Shown piece by piece: positions 37,356 through 37,496 of a stretch of DNA of 37,496 bases (the stretch's first letter is position 1; each line of letters opens with the position of its first letter). Source of the stretch: CAZBDU01 sp964490725 (GTDB lineage Bacteria; Spirochaetota; Spirochaetia; SZUA-6; DRHE01); assembly GCA_964490725.1 (NCBI GenBank), contig CAZBDU010000051.1, positions 1-37,496 of the forward strand, read 5' to 3'. Position numbers and translations under genes: made by a program. Below the pieces are notes generated by a model. The model had not been told where the DNA came from, ran no database searches, and saw nothing but the letters and a program-made list of their open reading frames with translations.

Positions 37356-37496
37356 CTATCGCCTGAGAGAGGACTGCTGTCCGCCCGCGCTCGAGGCGCC
37401 GGTGTCCGACGCGCCGGCCTCCGCCCCGCCCGCTGGCGGCGTGGCCGAGCCCTCTCCGCCGGCGCCGGCCGCTGCCGGCTGTGCGCCGCCCTGATC
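37356..37496 (-). CDS. Possible C-terminus of a gene entering from the right edge
   Basis: A - strand frame open from the window edge to TAG at 37358-37356 reads 46 residues rich in Gly, Ala, Ser and Thr (for example GAQPAAAGAGGEGSATPP near its start), ending QQSSLRR. Most codons end in G or C, as in real genes here, and the composition fits a disordered tail. The protein itself cannot be identified. The + strand frame over the same bases (Pro/Cys/Ala-rich) is less gene-like. Confidence 0.3.
   Translation of the reverse strand, partial: DQGGAQPAAAGAGGEGSATPPAGGAEAGASDTGASSAGGQQSSLRR

Noticed and set aside
37259..37369. A 36-codon + strand frame starting ATG within the 18-bp repeats
   Set aside because: The strong AGGAGGTGAT string is about 50 bases upstream, too far to serve it; composition is Arg/Pro/Gly-rich shadow.
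37267..37494. A 75-residue + strand frame at the right edge
   Set aside because: It is Pro/Ala/Cys-rich, without a ribosome site, and opposite a more gene-like - strand frame that runs off the window.

Overview
The window is high-GC bacterial chromosome, almost fully packed with genes, and most likely comes from a spirochaete (order Spirochaetales, a high-GC free-living or environmental type rather than Borrelia). The reasons are a V-type ATPase operon in the order E - DUF2764-like - A - B - D - I - K, cmk directly before rpsA (fused into one gene in Treponema pallidum, separate here), a CheX chemotaxis phosphatase, a CHASE2 adenylate cyclase, a bactofilin, and many lipoproteins with spirochaete-style lipoboxes. 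I saw no tRNA, rRNA, CRISPR array, prophage or intact insertion sequence.

Region 1 (27-10726, + strand): folK-scpA-scpB-rluB-cmk-rpsA, a compact housekeeping run with overlapping genes (folate, chromosome condensation, rRNA modification, CMP kinase, ribosomal S1). It is followed by a GAF/sigma-54 activator, a membrane-anchored TPR protein, a CHASE2 adenylate cyclase, a lipoprotein and a small membrane protein. Region 2 (10989-14455, mostly -): marC, a possible 24-residue small ORF, a PPC/DUF296 protein and cheX, then a divergent DinB-fold gene and a periplasmic TPR protein.

Region 3 (14662-24260, -): two lipoproteins and a 121-residue protein lead without a large gap into the seven-gene V-ATPase operon. 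Recognisable genes for stalk subunits C, F and G are absent. The c-ring protein carries the ligand set of Na+-binding rings. AtpD contains an unusual array of three tandem hairpins. Divergent from this block are an outer-membrane-barrel candidate and an Asp-box lipoprotein (24404-26158, +), separated from it by overlapping back-to-back promoters.

Region 4 (26300-33821, -): dnaJ-TPR, then surA-like, nusB, a TPR protein, bactofilin, map, degP/htrA and a phosphoribosyltransferase, largely an envelope and protein-quality-control cluster. Region 5 (33994-37496): a YesL-like membrane protein, a flavodoxin-like protein, a lipoprotein, a protein of unknown function and, at the right edge, a possible C-terminus of a gene entering from outside.

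Sigma-70-type promoters can be read in several places. Three lie so close to a start codon lacking a Shine-Dalgarno sequence (scpA, cheX, YesL-like) that very short-leader or leaderless mRNAs are likely, and marC may be a fourth case with a short leader. Strong GC palindromes lie at several gene ends but without U-tracts, so classical intrinsic terminators are not evident. No wholly new system is demonstrated. The best leads are the AtpD hairpin array, the non-standard V-ATPase composition, the small ORF before the PPC gene, and an 18-bp repeat array at the right edge.
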